Shown here in pieces: positions 46,013 to 54,466 of a stretch of DNA of 64,000 nt. Both the position numbers and the translations under genes were made by a program. Numbering within the stretch: the first letter of the stretch is position 1; every line of letters begins with the position of its first letter. The stretch is from contig DBFWPL010000023.1 in NCBI GenBank assembly GCA_048463395.1, forward strand, positions 124,001 to 188,000. Direction: 5' to 3'. The notes under the pieces were generated by a model. It ran no database searches, was not told where the DNA came from, and worked only from the letters and a program-made list of their open reading frames with translations. Source of the stretch: JAGAJR01 sp048463395 (lineage in GTDB: Bacteria; Pseudomonadota; Alphaproteobacteria; RF32; CAG-239).

Positions 46013-48454
46013 ATGAGTGAGATGACAAAGGAAGAAATTCAGGCTGAAGAAAAAGAATATAATGCAGACTCCATTAAAGTCTTGAAAGGTTTGGATGCCG
46101 TACGTAAACGCCCGGGTATGTATATCGGAGATACGGATGACGGTTCCGGTCTGCATCATATGATTTACGAAGTTCTGGATAATGCCATTGACGAAGCTTT
46201 AGCCGGTTATTGTGATAAGACGGAAGTTATTCTGAATGCGGACGGTTCTGCCACCATTCGCGATAACGGCCGCGGTATTCCTGTCGGCATGCATAAGGAA
46301 GAAGGCGTTTCCGCCGCCGAGGTTATTATGACAGAGCTTCACTCCGGCGGTAAGTTTGACAACAACTCATATAAGGTTTCTGGCGGTTTGCACGGCGTGG
46401 GCGTTTCTGTGGTCAATGCTTTGTCCATTTGGTTGAAACTCCGCATTTGGCGTGAAGGCAAAGAACATCTGGTAACTTTTGCCAACGGTAATGTTGTCGA
46501 ACATTTGAAAGTTGTCGGCGATTCAAACGGACGTCATGGTACGGAAGTAACGTTTTTGCCGTCTCCTGAAACATTTTCCTTTACAGAATTCAATTTTGAA
46601 ACTTTGGAACGTGCCATCCGTGAAAAAGCGTTTTTGAACTCCGGTGTTTATCTGAAGCTGATTGATAACCGCGGAGCCGAACCGAGAGAGGTTGTTTTCC
46701 ATTATGAGGGCGGTTTGACAGAGTTTGTAAACCACATCAACAAATCCAAATCTCCTCTGCATGAAACTGTTATCGCTTTCAATGGCGAAAAAGATGACAT
46801 TCAGGTAGATGTTGCTTTGCAGTGGACCAATGCTTATAATGAAAGTATGCTCTGCTTTACCAACAATATTCCGCAAAAAGACGGCGGTACGCACCTGGCA
46901 GGTTTCCGCGGAGCGTTAACCCGCACAATCAATAACTACATTCTTGAAAACAACCTCTTGAAAAAAGACAAGAATGTTATTACCGGTGAGGATATGCGTG
47001 AAGGTCTGAGCTGTATTCTGTCTGTAAAAGCTCCGGATCCGAAATTCTCTTCTCAAACCAAAGACAAACTGGTTTCATCGGAAGTTCGTCCGGTGGTTGA
47101 AAGTGTTGTCGGCGACAAACTCAAAGAATGGTTGGATGAACATCCTGCCGACGCCAAAATCATTGTCGGTAAGATTGTCGAGGCCGCGACAGCTCGTGAG
47201 GCTGCCCGCAAGGCTCGTGAACTCACCCGTCGTAAAGGTGTTTTGGATGTTGCCTCTCTGCCGGGAAAACTGGCTGACTGTTCGGAAAAAGATCCTGCTT
47301 TGTCTGAAATTTTCATCGTTGAGGGAGATTCCGCAGGCGGATCTGCCAAACAGGGACGTGATCGTCGCACTCAGGCGATTTTGCCTTTAAGAGGTAAGAT
47401 TTTGAACGTGGAAAGAGCTCGTTTTGACAAGATGTTGAACTCTGCCGAAATTGGTACGATGATTACGGCGTTCGGTACCGGTATCGGAAGGGATGATTTC
47501 AACATTGACAAATGCCGTTATCACAAAATCATTATCATGACCGATGCGGATGTCGACGGAAGCCACATCAGAACCTTATTGCTGACGTTCTTCTATCGTC
47601 AAATGCCGGAAATCATCGAAAAAGGTTATGTTTACATCGCCCAGCCGCCGTTGTATCGTGCCAAACGCGGGAATTCGGTTCTCTACATTAAAGATGAACA
47701 CGAAATGGAAGATTATTTAATCCGCGGCGGGTGTGATGATGCTGTTTTAATTCGTGCCAACGGGGAACAAATCGCCGGACAAGACCTGATTTCTTTGGTT
47801 GAAAGCACCCGTAAAGTCCGTAGTCTGATTGGCTCTCTAAGCAAAAAAGCTCCGGAAAAGATTATTGAACAAATGGCTATTTTCGGATTGTTTGATCCTG
47901 AGGTTCTGAATGACAAAGATAAGTTTAAACAGGAAATCGGCAAACTGGACGCACGTCTTGATTCTCTGGAAGCTGAATATGACCGTGGTTGGAAAACCGA
48001 AATGCTTAATGACGGTTCTGTTTCTTTCTACCGTACTTTGCGAGGTGTTAAAGAAGAGCACATTATTGACGGTACCATTCTTGATTCCGTGGAAGCCAAA
48101 ATGGTTAATGATATGAGAGCTTTTCTGGAAGAAAACTTCCTTGAAACTTCTACTTTGGTTGCTAAATCCGGTTTGGAAAAGAAAATTGCCGGTCCGGTAA
48201 CTTTGGTTGACGCTGTCATGGCCAGCGGCAGAAAAGGAATTACCATTAACCGCTATAAAGGTTTGGGTGAAATGAACCCTGAACAATTATGGGAAACAAC
48301 GCTTGATCCTGAAGCACGTTCTTTGCTGCAGGTTCGCATCGACCACCTTGACGAGGCGGATGAAACCTTTGCGACCCTGATGGGTGATGTGGTTGAACCT
48401 CGTAAAGAGTTTATTCAGGATAACGCTTTGAACGTCGTTAATCTGGATGTTTAG
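46013..48454 (+). CDS. gyrB: DNA gyrase subunit B
   Basis: GyrB is the ATPase and Toprim subunit of gyrase. The 813-residue protein has VRKRPGMYIGDTDDGSGLHH, VLDNAIDEALAGY, GRGIPV, SGGLHGVGVSVVNALS, the Toprim EGDSAGGSAKQGRDR and TDADVDGSHIRTLLLTF, and the C-terminal KGLGEMNPEQLWETT. It ends in a clear terminator. AAGGA precedes the ATG at some distance. The upstream GANTC cluster suggests methylation-linked control; this is inference. Confidence 0.99.
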   Translation: MSEMTKEEIQAEEKEYNADSIKVLKGLDAVRKRPGMYIGDTDDGSGLHHMIYEVLDNAIDEALAGYCDKTEVILNADGSATIRDNGRGIPVGMHKEEGVSAAEVIMTELHSGGKFDNNSYKVSGGLHGVGVSVVNALSIWLKLRIWREGKEHLVTFANGNVVEHLKVVGDSNGRHGTEVTFLPSPETFSFTEFNFETLERAIREKAFLNSGVYLKLIDNRGAEPREVVFHYEGGLTEFVNHINKSKSPLHETVIAFNGEKDDIQVDVALQWTNAYNESMLCFTNNIPQKDGGTHLAGFRGALTRTINNYILENNLLKKDKNVITGEDMREGLSCILSVKAPDPKFSSQTKDKLVSSEVRPVVESVVGDKLKEWLDEHPADAKIIVGKIVEAATAREAARKARELTRRKGVLDVASLPGKLADCSEKDPALSEIFIVEGDSAGGSAKQGRDRRTQAILPLRGKILNVERARFDKMLNSAEIGTMITAFGTGIGRDDFNIDKCRYHKIIIMTDADVDGSHIRTLLLTFFYRQMPEIIEKGYVYIAQPPLYRAKRGNSVLYIKDEHEMEDYLIRGGCDDAVLIRANGEQIAGQDLISLVESTRKVRSLIGSLSKKAPEKIIEQMAIFGLFDPEVLNDKDKFKQEIGKLDARLDSLEAEYDRGWKTEMLNDGSVSFYRTLRGVKEEHIIDGTILDSVEAKMVNDMRAFLEENFLETSTLVAKSGLEKKIAGPVTLVDAVMASGRKGITINRYKGLGEMNPEQLWETTLDPEARSLLQVRIDHLDEADETFATLMGDVVEPRKEFIQDNALNVVNLDV

Positions 48455-48476
48455 TTGAAACATTTATACTGTTGAT

Positions 48477-48514
48477 AAAAATATCCCGAAATTAAATTTT
48501 TGGGATATTTTTTT
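48477..48514 (+). terminator. intrinsic terminator of gyrB
   Basis: AAAATATCCCGAAA pairs with TTTTTGGGATATTTT (one G-U), then a T run. Confidence 0.85.
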
Positions 48515-48541
48515 GTAATCAAGAATGTTGGTAGGTTTTTA

Positions 48542-48569
48542 TTGAACAAAAGTAAAAGACTGATATTAT
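48542..48569 (+). promoter_or_regulatory. promoter of the small membrane protein operon
   Basis: TTGAAC (48542-48547), 16-bp spacer, TATTAT (48564-48569); the first gene starts at 48608. Confidence 0.5.
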
Positions 48570-48594
48570 TGTAAAAAGATAAATTCGGCAACCA

Positions 48595-48642
48595 GAGGGT
48601 GTATCTCATGAAAATAGAAAAACTAAAACCAATTTTGAAAAA
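48595..48642 (+). repeat. 48-bp exact direct repeat, copy 1
   Basis: The stretch from GAGGGTGTATCTCATG to TTTTGAAAAA covers the ribosome binding site and first residues of a small membrane protein. An identical copy starts 362 bp downstream. Confidence 0.9.
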
Positions 48643-48958
48643 TATTCCTTACTATTTTTTTCAGTGCTTTAATTTCTTTTGGAGTATTTTTATTTTCATC
48701 ACAATTCCACATGATTTAATGGATGATGACATACGTTGGGGAGCGGAAGCTTATCATGGAACAGCGTATGAATCTAAAAGAAGTTTTGTTGTTGTTATGC
48801 TTGAGCTTTTCCTGATATTCTTTGTTCCGGGAATCCTTGCGTGGTTTCTGTCAAAAAGAAAAAAATGGCAGGGATATCTGGTTGCCGCTATTCCTTTTAT
48901 CCTTTTTATATATTCTTACATTATGGAATATTTATGGCCGCAAGAGATTAATTTATGA
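48608..48958 (+). CDS. small membrane protein, first of three paralogues
   Basis: A 116-residue protein with a basic start (MKIEKLKPILKNIPYYFFQ) and three hydrophobic segments (about 15-33, 55-78, 84-107). GAGGG lies 8 nt before the ATG. No family is recognised. It overlaps the next ORF region and shares its translation start sequence with it. Aromatic and Ile-rich composition differs from the conserved neighbours. Confidence 0.7.
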   Translation: MKIEKLKPILKNIPYYFFQCFNFFWSIFIFITIPHDLMDDDIRWGAEAYHGTAYESKRSFVVVMLELFLIFFVPGILAWFLSKRKKWQGYLVAAIPFILFIYSYIMEYLWPQEINL

Positions 48959-49004
48959 GGGTGTATCTCATGAAAATAGAAAAACTAAAACCAATTTTGA
49001 AAAA
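48957..49004 (+). repeat. 48-bp exact direct repeat, copy 2
   Basis: Identical to 48595-48642. The identity is confined to the start region, whereas the rest of the two genes has diverged strongly. Confidence 0.9.
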
Positions 49005-49311
49005 AATACCATACAGCCTTTTTCAAATGTGTAATTTTTTTATTCTTGTGCTTTTCACAATAAATTTACCTGGTGATTTAACAAGTGATTATATGCCATG
49101 GAATCATGGATGTGAAGATTTATGGTCATATAAAAGCAAGATTAATTATACGATTTCAACAGTAAGTATTATTGCTTTTTTCTTAACAATATGGTCGATA
49201 GGTAGGTTTTTCTTTAAAAGAAAGATATGGTTAGGAACTCTGATTGCTGCAATACCATATCTTTGGAATATTAGTGTTTTAATCTTTGATAAAATAAAAG
49301 TATATTTGTGA
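48970..49311 (+). CDS. small membrane protein, second paralogue
   Basis: A 113-residue protein sharing its first 13 residues (MKIEKLKPILKKI) and general layout with the first: basic start, a central polar loop with PGDLTSDYMPW, then hydrophobic segments and a basic turn (FFKRKIW). The loop P-x-DL also occurs in the other copies. It starts 12 bp after the first stop, and its own stop overlaps a possible GTG start of the third. Confidence 0.7.
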   Translation: MKIEKLKPILKKIPYSLFQMCNFFILVLFTINLPGDLTSDYMPWNHGCEDLWSYKSKINYTISTVSIIAFFLTIWSIGRFFFKRKIWLGTLIAAIPYLWNISVLIFDKIKVYL

Positions 49312-49322
49312 GAAAAACAATA

Positions 49323-49652
49323 ATGCAAAAAATAAAATTCATTTGGGATAATATTCCTTATTACCTTTTTCAAACAATAAATTTATTTGTGCCATACATA
49401 TTTTTGGTAATTCTTCCCGGTGATTTACAAAACATCACTTTGGGACAAGGGGCTTACAGCACATATAGTTCTAAAAAGGAATATTTTTTTATGGTTATAG
49501 CTTTGGTTCTGTTTTTTTTAATTGGAGCAGAGATTGCCTCTTTACTGTTTAGAAAGAACAAAAAATTAGGACATTGGGTTGCCGCAATACCTTGTATGTT
49601 GATTTTTATAGCTTCTTATGTGTTAGAATTCCTTTACGCTTTAAAACACTGA
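49323..49652 (+). CDS. small membrane protein, third paralogue
   Basis: A 109-residue protein with IPYYLFQTINLF, LPGDLQNITLGQGAYSTYSS and the RKNKKLGHWVAAIPCML turn, aligning with copy one (RKKWQGYLVAAIPFIL). The ATG at 49323 was chosen by alignment; an in-frame GTG at 49308 is possible. Function unknown; likely an inner-membrane protein. Confidence 0.7.
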   Translation: MQKIKFIWDNIPYYLFQTINLFVPYIFLVILPGDLQNITLGQGAYSTYSSKKEYFFMVIALVLFFLIGAEIASLLFRKNKKLGHWVAAIPCMLIFIASYVLEFLYALKH

Positions 49653-49665
49653 GTGGATTAAATTA

Positions 49666-49695
49666 TTGAATATTTAATCATTAAGGCTATATACT
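49666..49695 (+). promoter_or_regulatory. porin promoter
   Basis: TTGAAT (49666-49671), 18-bp spacer, TATACT (49690-49695), 29 bp before the porin ATG. Confidence 0.55.
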
Positions 49696-49723
49696 AAAGC
49701 AAATAAAAACGGGATAGGCCTTT

Positions 49724-50848
49724 ATGAAGTTAAAACATCTATTAATTGCCGGAATGATTTTAGGAGCGACATCCGTTCAGGCCGGAGAAACAAATTACAT
49801 TTTTGAAGGAAGTCTTGATTCTCTTTATGGTTACAGCGATGTTTCCGAACGTTTTGAGAAAAAAGACAATAATAATCACTGGCTGAATAATTTTTATCTG
49901 AACCTTGGCGTGGAACATGAGTTTAACGATACCTACAAGTTAGGTGTATATGTTGATTTAATGGCCGGTATTGATAAAGAAATTCAAAATTTTAACAATG
50001 GCGACTGGGGACAGGAAGTTTATACAACATTGGATACTCCGCTTGGACAATTAACCGCCGGCGAGACCTATAACGTTGCCGCCCAGTTTCATGTCGGAGC
50101 TCCGGAAGTGGGAGCCTTGGGCATTAACAATTCAGATATTGTCGACTTTATATCTAATCCGAACTGGACCAGAAAAAAACATAAAACGAGTTTTGAAACT
50201 CTAAATTCTACGGCAATGAATACGGACGGTGTTGCTGCAAAGGTCAATTATATTACGCCGGAAGTTTATAATACGATTTTAGGTATAACCTATGTTCCGG
50301 ACAGCTATGACCGTCGCGGACTAATTAACAAATATGCCCGTTATGCTTCGGATGACGCTTTTATTGCGGCAATTTATAATGAAACGGATTTAGGCTTTGC
50401 CGATATGTCGCTTTCTGCCGGATATGGTGTTTACCACCGAGACGACAAAGAGTTTACGGCAGGAATGACTCTCTCCCGTGGCGGTTGGACTTTGGGCGGA
50501 AGTTTCCGTAAAACCTATGTTGACGGAAATGATTATGCAGTTACGGAGGTTTCTGATAATCCCCGTCTGCCGGATTTGTTTGACAATTATCGCGAGGGAA
50601 AAGCTTGGGATATTGGTTTGAGTTATGAAATCGGACCGTATCAGGTCAGCTTGTCTTATTTCAAATCTCAGGCGGACAATACCGGAAATGAAGATGAAAT
50701 CATCATGCTTTCCAACAAATATCAGGTTGATAAAAACATAGACATTTATTTAACCGCCGCCCATGTTGATTTTGAAGAAAACAATAATTCCGTTGCCGAT
50801 AATAATCAGGGATATGCATTTGTAACCGGAGTAAGTATCAGCTTCTAA
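49724..50848 (+). CDS. Gram-negative porin-like outer membrane protein
   Basis: A 374-residue protein with a signal peptide (HLLIAGMILGATSVQA, cleavage before GETNY) and alternating amphipathic strands throughout, ending in a terminal Phe (VTGVSISF), the Omp85 recognition signal. Segments such as YTTLDTPLGQLTAGETYNVA resemble the general porin strands and constriction loop. It should form a diffusion channel. It has its own promoter and is followed 16 bp later by the response regulator. Confidence 0.85.
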   Translation: MKLKHLLIAGMILGATSVQAGETNYIFEGSLDSLYGYSDVSERFEKKDNNNHWLNNFYLNLGVEHEFNDTYKLGVYVDLMAGIDKEIQNFNNGDWGQEVYTTLDTPLGQLTAGETYNVAAQFHVGAPEVGALGINNSDIVDFISNPNWTRKKHKTSFETLNSTAMNTDGVAAKVNYITPEVYNTILGITYVPDSYDRRGLINKYARYASDDAFIAAIYNETDLGFADMSLSAGYGVYHRDDKEFTAGMTLSRGGWTLGGSFRKTYVDGNDYAVTEVSDNPRLPDLFDNYREGKAWDIGLSYEIGPYQVSLSYFKSQADNTGNEDEIIMLSNKYQVDKNIDIYLTAAHVDFEENNNSVADNNQGYAFVTGVSISF

Positions 50849-50864
50849 GAAGAAGGACAAAATA

Positions 50865-51494
50865 ATGCCTAATATGCTTTTTATTTCCGATAATACTGAT
50901 TTTCGTCAGGATTTAGCTGATCAGATAACGCTGTATGCTCCGGATTTTGTAATTTTTGATGAAGAAGACGAAAACACGGTTTTTGACGTAGTTGTTTTGG
51001 ATGAAAAACCGGAATTGTTAAAAGAACTGAGAGCTCATCAGATAAAATCTCCGGTAATTCATCTTTTATCCGCAGAGGATAATAACCTTGAGGAAAGTCC
51101 GCTAAATATTATCATCGCCAAACCGTTGTCGTTGAATGACTTTTTGAATCAGTTGAAGTCAAGTATTTATGTTTTGGAGAACAGTGCCGAAGGGTATTTG
51201 TGTTTTAATGATTATGAACTTCACCCTTCTTCCAAAGAGATATTAAATCTACGCAATAATGAACTTATAAAGCTCACGGAGAAAGAAGTCGCGATTATCC
51301 GCTATCTCTATAAGGCTCAGAATAAAATTGTCAGCAAAAACGAGCTTTTACAGGAAGTTTGGGGATATAGTCCCGATGTAACCACCCATACGATAGAAAC
51401 ACACATTTACCGTTTACGGCAAAAGGTCGAGCATGATGATGTGTCTGCTCAATTAATTGTTACGGAAGACGGCGGATATAAATTAAAATTCTAA
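50865..51494 (+). CDS. orphan OmpR/PhoB-type response regulator
   Basis: A 209-residue protein with an N-terminal receiver-like domain and a C-terminal winged helix: LTEKEVAIIRYLYKAQNKIVS, NELLQEVWGYSPDVTTHTIETHIYRLRQKVE and EDGGYKLKF are the OmpR family DNA-binding signature. The receiver keeps D9, a phospho-acceptor candidate D46 and K86, but the second acidic-pocket residue is N10. No histidine kinase is adjacent. Co-location with the porin suggests it controls outer-membrane composition; not shown. Confidence 0.85.
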   Translation: MPNMLFISDNTDFRQDLADQITLYAPDFVIFDEEDENTVFDVVVLDEKPELLKELRAHQIKSPVIHLLSAEDNNLEESPLNIIIAKPLSLNDFLNQLKSSIYVLENSAEGYLCFNDYELHPSSKEILNLRNNELIKLTEKEVAIIRYLYKAQNKIVSKNELLQEVWGYSPDVTTHTIETHIYRLRQKVEHDDVSAQLIVTEDGGYKLKF

Positions 51495-52303
51495 AGACTT
51501 ATCTCAACCATTACCGGAACATGATCGGAAGGTCGTTCCCAAGCTCGCGTTTCTTTGAGCACTTTGGCGGAAAGAAGTCTGCTTTCCATATTCGGTGTTA
51601 CCCAAATATGATCCAGTCTTCGCCCTTTGTCATTGGTTTGCCAGTTAGGATTGCGATAACTCCACCAAGAATAAACCTTTTCCGGTTCCGGATAAAACTT
51701 GCGAACGGCATCAAAAAAGTCCAGAGATTTAAATAATCGGCTCAAACGTTCCGTTTCTACCGGAGTGTGTGAAACGATTTTAAGAAGTTGCTTATGATTC
51801 CAAACGTCGTTTTCCGATGGAGCCACGTTAAAATCCCCGCAAATAAGCATTTTCTTTCTGGCATATTCAGCTTTATGCTGTTCCCAATATTCCGCCACAT
51901 CATCCATAAAAGTCAGCTTATGAGCGAATGAGAGATTGGCAATCGGATCAGGGATGTCTCCTCCTGCCGGAATGTAAATATTGTTGATTTCAATATCGTC
52001 AAATACCTTGGCAACAATGTGGCGGGCGTCGGTTTTTCCGACCCAGTTCTTTTCTTTAATATCTTTAAGCGGTGTTTTAGATAGAATAGCCACACCGTTG
52101 TATCCGGCCATTCCGTATAAGGCAATTTCCGGATACCCAAGTTTTTTAACCTCTTCAAAAGGGAAATCCTCCTTTTTTGCTTTGACCTCCTGAAGGCAGA
52201 TAACATCCGGATTTTTGCTTTCAATGAGTTTTTTAAGAAGTTCCATACGAATACGGATAGAATTAACGTTCCAGGTAACCAGTTTAAAAGAAGTTTTAGT
52301 CAT
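51491..52303 (-). CDS. xth: exodeoxyribonuclease III
   Basis: An apurinic/apyrimidinic endonuclease and 3' exonuclease of base-excision repair. The 270-residue protein has LVTWNVNSIRIRMELL, VICLQEVKAKKEDFPF, YIPAGGD, CGDFNVAPSENDVWN and the C-terminal RRLDHIWVTP and SDHVPVMVEI. All catalytic Asn, Glu, Asp and His are present. It directly follows lolA (1-bp overlap), an order found in other alphaproteobacteria. Confidence 0.96.
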   Translation of the reverse strand: MTKTSFKLVTWNVNSIRIRMELLKKLIESKNPDVICLQEVKAKKEDFPFEEVKKLGYPEIALYGMAGYNGVAILSKTPLKDIKEKNWVGKTDARHIVAKVFDDIEINNIYIPAGGDIPDPIANLSFAHKLTFMDDVAEYWEQHKAEYARKKMLICGDFNVAPSENDVWNHKQLLKIVSHTPVETERLSRLFKSLDFFDAVRKFYPEPEKVYSWWSYRNPNWQTNDKGRRLDHIWVTPNMESRLLSAKVLKETRAWERPSDHVPVMVEISL

Positions 52304-52920
52304 TATTTGCGTTTGCCTTTTTTCTTAAGCGGAGAAGAGTCTTTTTTAAATTTGAACAAACTGCTGTCCAATTTTCCGTCTCTGACGGCATCATAAAGGG
52401 ATACGGTAATTTCCACGCTTTGCGGATCAACGATTTTCCATTGCTTTAATTCCAAAGGATTATTGCTGAAAATAAGGGTAATCGGTCCGATTTCTTTGTT
52501 TTGTGCATATTCAAGCGTAGTAGAAATTATGCCGGCATCTTTGTAAAAGTCTTTAACCTTGAATTTTTTGCCGTCAATTTTAATGTCGTTGGCTAAAATG
52601 AGGCTGGCCGGAATATCATCATAATCAATATGGGTAACTTGCTCTAAATCTTTATCATTATAAACAATATATTTTCCGTCTCCGACAATCAAAACATTGG
52701 TCGGTGCGGCATATTCCATACGGATTTTGCTCGGCTTTTCAATAAACAAACGACCTTCTGCCGTATTGCCGTTGCTTGCCGTTTGCACAAAATTGGTTTC
52801 AAGTGTTGTAATATTGTTGAGATAATCTTCAATTGCTTTCAAATCTGCCGCTGTTTGAGCTTTGGTGTTAAAGCTCCAGAGACATCCTGTCAAAGCAAAA
52901 AGTACTGCCAGTTTTTTCAT
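52303..52920 (-). CDS. lolA: outer-membrane lipoprotein carrier LolA
   Basis: LolA ferries lipoproteins through the periplasm to the outer membrane. The 205-residue protein has a signal peptide (LAVLFALTGCLWSFNTKA), then AIEDYLNNITTLETNFVQ, GRLFIEKPSKIRMEYAAPTN and VYNDKDLEQVTH, matching the family. The C-terminal tail is Lys-rich. The Cys in the signal region is unlikely to be lipidated. It is in one unit with xth. Confidence 0.93.
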   Translation of the reverse strand: MKKLAVLFALTGCLWSFNTKAQTAADLKAIEDYLNNITTLETNFVQTASNGNTAEGRLFIEKPSKIRMEYAAPTNVLIVGDGKYIVYNDKDLEQVTHIDYDDIPASLILANDIKIDGKKFKVKDFYKDAGIISTTLEYAQNKEIGPITLIFSNNPLELKQWKIVDPQSVEITVSLYDAVRDGKLDSSLFKFKKDSSPLKKKGKRK

Positions 52921-52982
52921 ATCTTACCTTCTTGTAAATCTTATTTCGTAAATAATATAATCCATATAAACAAATAGTCTAA

Positions 52983-53019
52983 CAAAAAAATTCCCCGTTG
53001 AATGATTATCAACGGGGAA
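52983..53019 (-). terminator. intrinsic terminator of the Cys-rich peptide gene
   Basis: An 11-bp perfect stem TTCCCCGTTGA/TCAACGGGGAA with a 7-nt loop. On the minus strand seven T follow directly. Confidence 0.9.
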
Positions 53020-53041
53020 ATCTCCCTAAGCGGGACAAGAT

Positions 53042-53152
53042 TTATTTAGAACCGCAGCCACAACCGCAGCCGGATTTTTTGCTGGAATTTTCAGAGTTTG
53101 TTTTTTCTTCGGAAGCCGGTTTGGCTGATTTATTTGTGTTACTGTAAGACAT
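53042..53152 (-). CDS. 36-residue peptide with CGCGCG tail
   Basis: The peptide starts MSYSNTNKSAKPASEEK and ends KKSGCGCGCGSK. AAGGAG lies at optimal distance from the ATG and a strong terminator follows, so this is a real transcription unit rather than noise. The first 27 residues are polar and Ser/Lys/Glu-rich; the three alternating Cys could bind metal or an Fe-S cluster, or be modified. No partner gene is evident. Not recognised. Confidence 0.75.
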   Translation of the reverse strand: MSYSNTNKSAKPASEEKTNSENSSKKSGCGCGCGSK

Positions 53153-53249
53153 TTTATTACTCCTTAAAAAAATTAATGCAAAGTTCATTAGTTTATTTAA
53201 GTCCGAAAATAGTCAAAACAAGTTTTATAGATAAAATTGCTATTTGAAA

Positions 53250-54173
53250 TTAACGAGTATTGCGAGCCTTGAACACGCCATCCTCAAATCCCTGAATGTC
53301 GGTGTTTTCATCAGCATCAGCCAAACGCTTGAGAGCATAAGCGACATATTCTTTTTCTCTCTCAATACCGATGAACCGCCGTTTTAATTTTTTTGCCGTA
53401 ACCGCGGTGGTTCCGGAGCCGAGAAAAGGATCAAAAACCACATCCCCTTCATCACTGGAGGCAAGGATTAATTTGGCAACAAGTTTCTCCGGTTTTTGTG
53501 TCGGATGAGGCGTGTTTTCCGGCATGGACCAAAACGGAATGGAGATGTCTGTCCAAATATTGGATGGAGAAGTTAACCGGTATTTATCCGAACCTTCGCC
53601 TTTCCAGTCTTTAGGGTTTCCTTTTTCGTCCCGATACGGAGCGATTACCTGTCGTTGGACTTTAACCGCCTCAAGATTAAATTTATATTGCGTAGATTTT
53701 GTAAAAAACCAAATGTCTTCCAGACAATTTTTCCAGTTGTTCAGAGCTCCGCGGCCTTTTTCCCGCTCCCAAGAGATTCTGTTTTGCAGCAAAAAGTATT
53801 TTCCGGCTGTTTCGGGAATGGCAATGGAAGTTTTCCAATCCGAGCAAATATAAATGGAGCCGTTTTCCTTTAATATTCTAGGGAGTTTTGACAGCCAGGA
53901 ATCCAGCCATTTTTTATATTTTTCCAACCCCATTTCCTTAAAAGTAGTGGAGGAAAAACTTTTAGTAAGATTATATGGCGGGTCGACAACAATCAGGTCT
54001 ACACAGTTATCCGGCAAAAAGTCGAGAGCCTTGAAAGCATCTTGATGAATAATCTTGTCGGTAACCTCATCTGGAGAAACCATGCTTTTGAGTTTAATCG
54101 CCTGTTTGGCATAAGAACTTATCTCGCCGACACTCAGCTCAAGGGTTTTGTTTCTCGGAGCTTTTTTTTTCAT
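53250..54173 (-). CDS. orphan DNA methyltransferase (beta-class, N6-adenine or N4-cytosine)
   Basis: A 307-residue methyltransferase with motif IV VVDPPYNL (D64-PPY) before the motif I region FDPFLGSGTTAV (C-terminal), the beta-class order. HPTQKPEKLVAKLILASS is also typical. No restriction endonuclease gene is adjacent. It is not clearly CcrM: it lacks the CcrM C-terminal domain of about 80 residues and has a basic N-terminal extension of about 40. The recognition site is unknown. Confidence 0.85.
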   Translation of the reverse strand: MKKKAPRNKTLELSVGEISSYAKQAIKLKSMVSPDEVTDKIIHQDAFKALDFLPDNCVDLIVVDPPYNLTKSFSSTTFKEMGLEKYKKWLDSWLSKLPRILKENGSIYICSDWKTSIAIPETAGKYFLLQNRISWEREKGRGALNNWKNCLEDIWFFTKSTQYKFNLEAVKVQRQVIAPYRDEKGNPKDWKGEGSDKYRLTSPSNIWTDISIPFWSMPENTPHPTQKPEKLVAKLILASSDEGDVVFDPFLGSGTTAVTAKKLKRRFIGIEREKEYVAYALKRLADADENTDIQGFEDGVFKARNTR

Positions 54174-54184
54174 GTTTTTATAAA

Positions 54185-54466
54185 TTAGTCTTCACCGAAT
54201 TTGCTGTTTACCAGATTTGTCAAAGCATCCAAAGCTTCTTTTGCCTGATTTCCCGTAGTGGTAACCTCAATGGTGGTTCCTTTGGCTGCGGCAAGCATCA
54301 TCAATCCCATGATGGAACAACCGCTTACTTTTTGACCGATTCTCTCAACCGTAACTTCCGCGTCCATATCTTCGATTGTTTTAACAAAAGCTGCGGCGGC
54401 TCTGGCGTGTAATCCTTTTTTGTTTTGAATTTCCAAAGTGGCGGAAAATTTATTGTCTGTCATCAT
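54185..54466 (-). CDS. ptsH: phosphocarrier protein HPr
   Basis: A 93-residue HPr with the phosphorylated His20 in KKGLHARAAAAFV and the regulatory Ser51 in GCSIMGLMML, the site for HPr kinase (encoded at 17.8 kb). It overlaps the EIIA stop by one base. With EIIA and HprK but no sugar permease in sight, it belongs to a regulatory rather than sugar-transport PTS. AGGAA precedes the ATG. Confidence 0.93.
   Translation of the reverse strand: MMTDNKFSATLEIQNKKGLHARAAAAFVKTIEDMDAEVTVERIGQKVSGCSIMGLMMLAAAKGTTIEVTTTGNQAKEALDALTNLVNSKFGED

Noticed and set aside
53250..54173. Assignment of the orphan methyltransferase as CcrM
   Set aside because: The sequence around DPPYNL differs from CcrM and the CcrM C-terminal domain is missing, so a GANTC specificity cannot be claimed.
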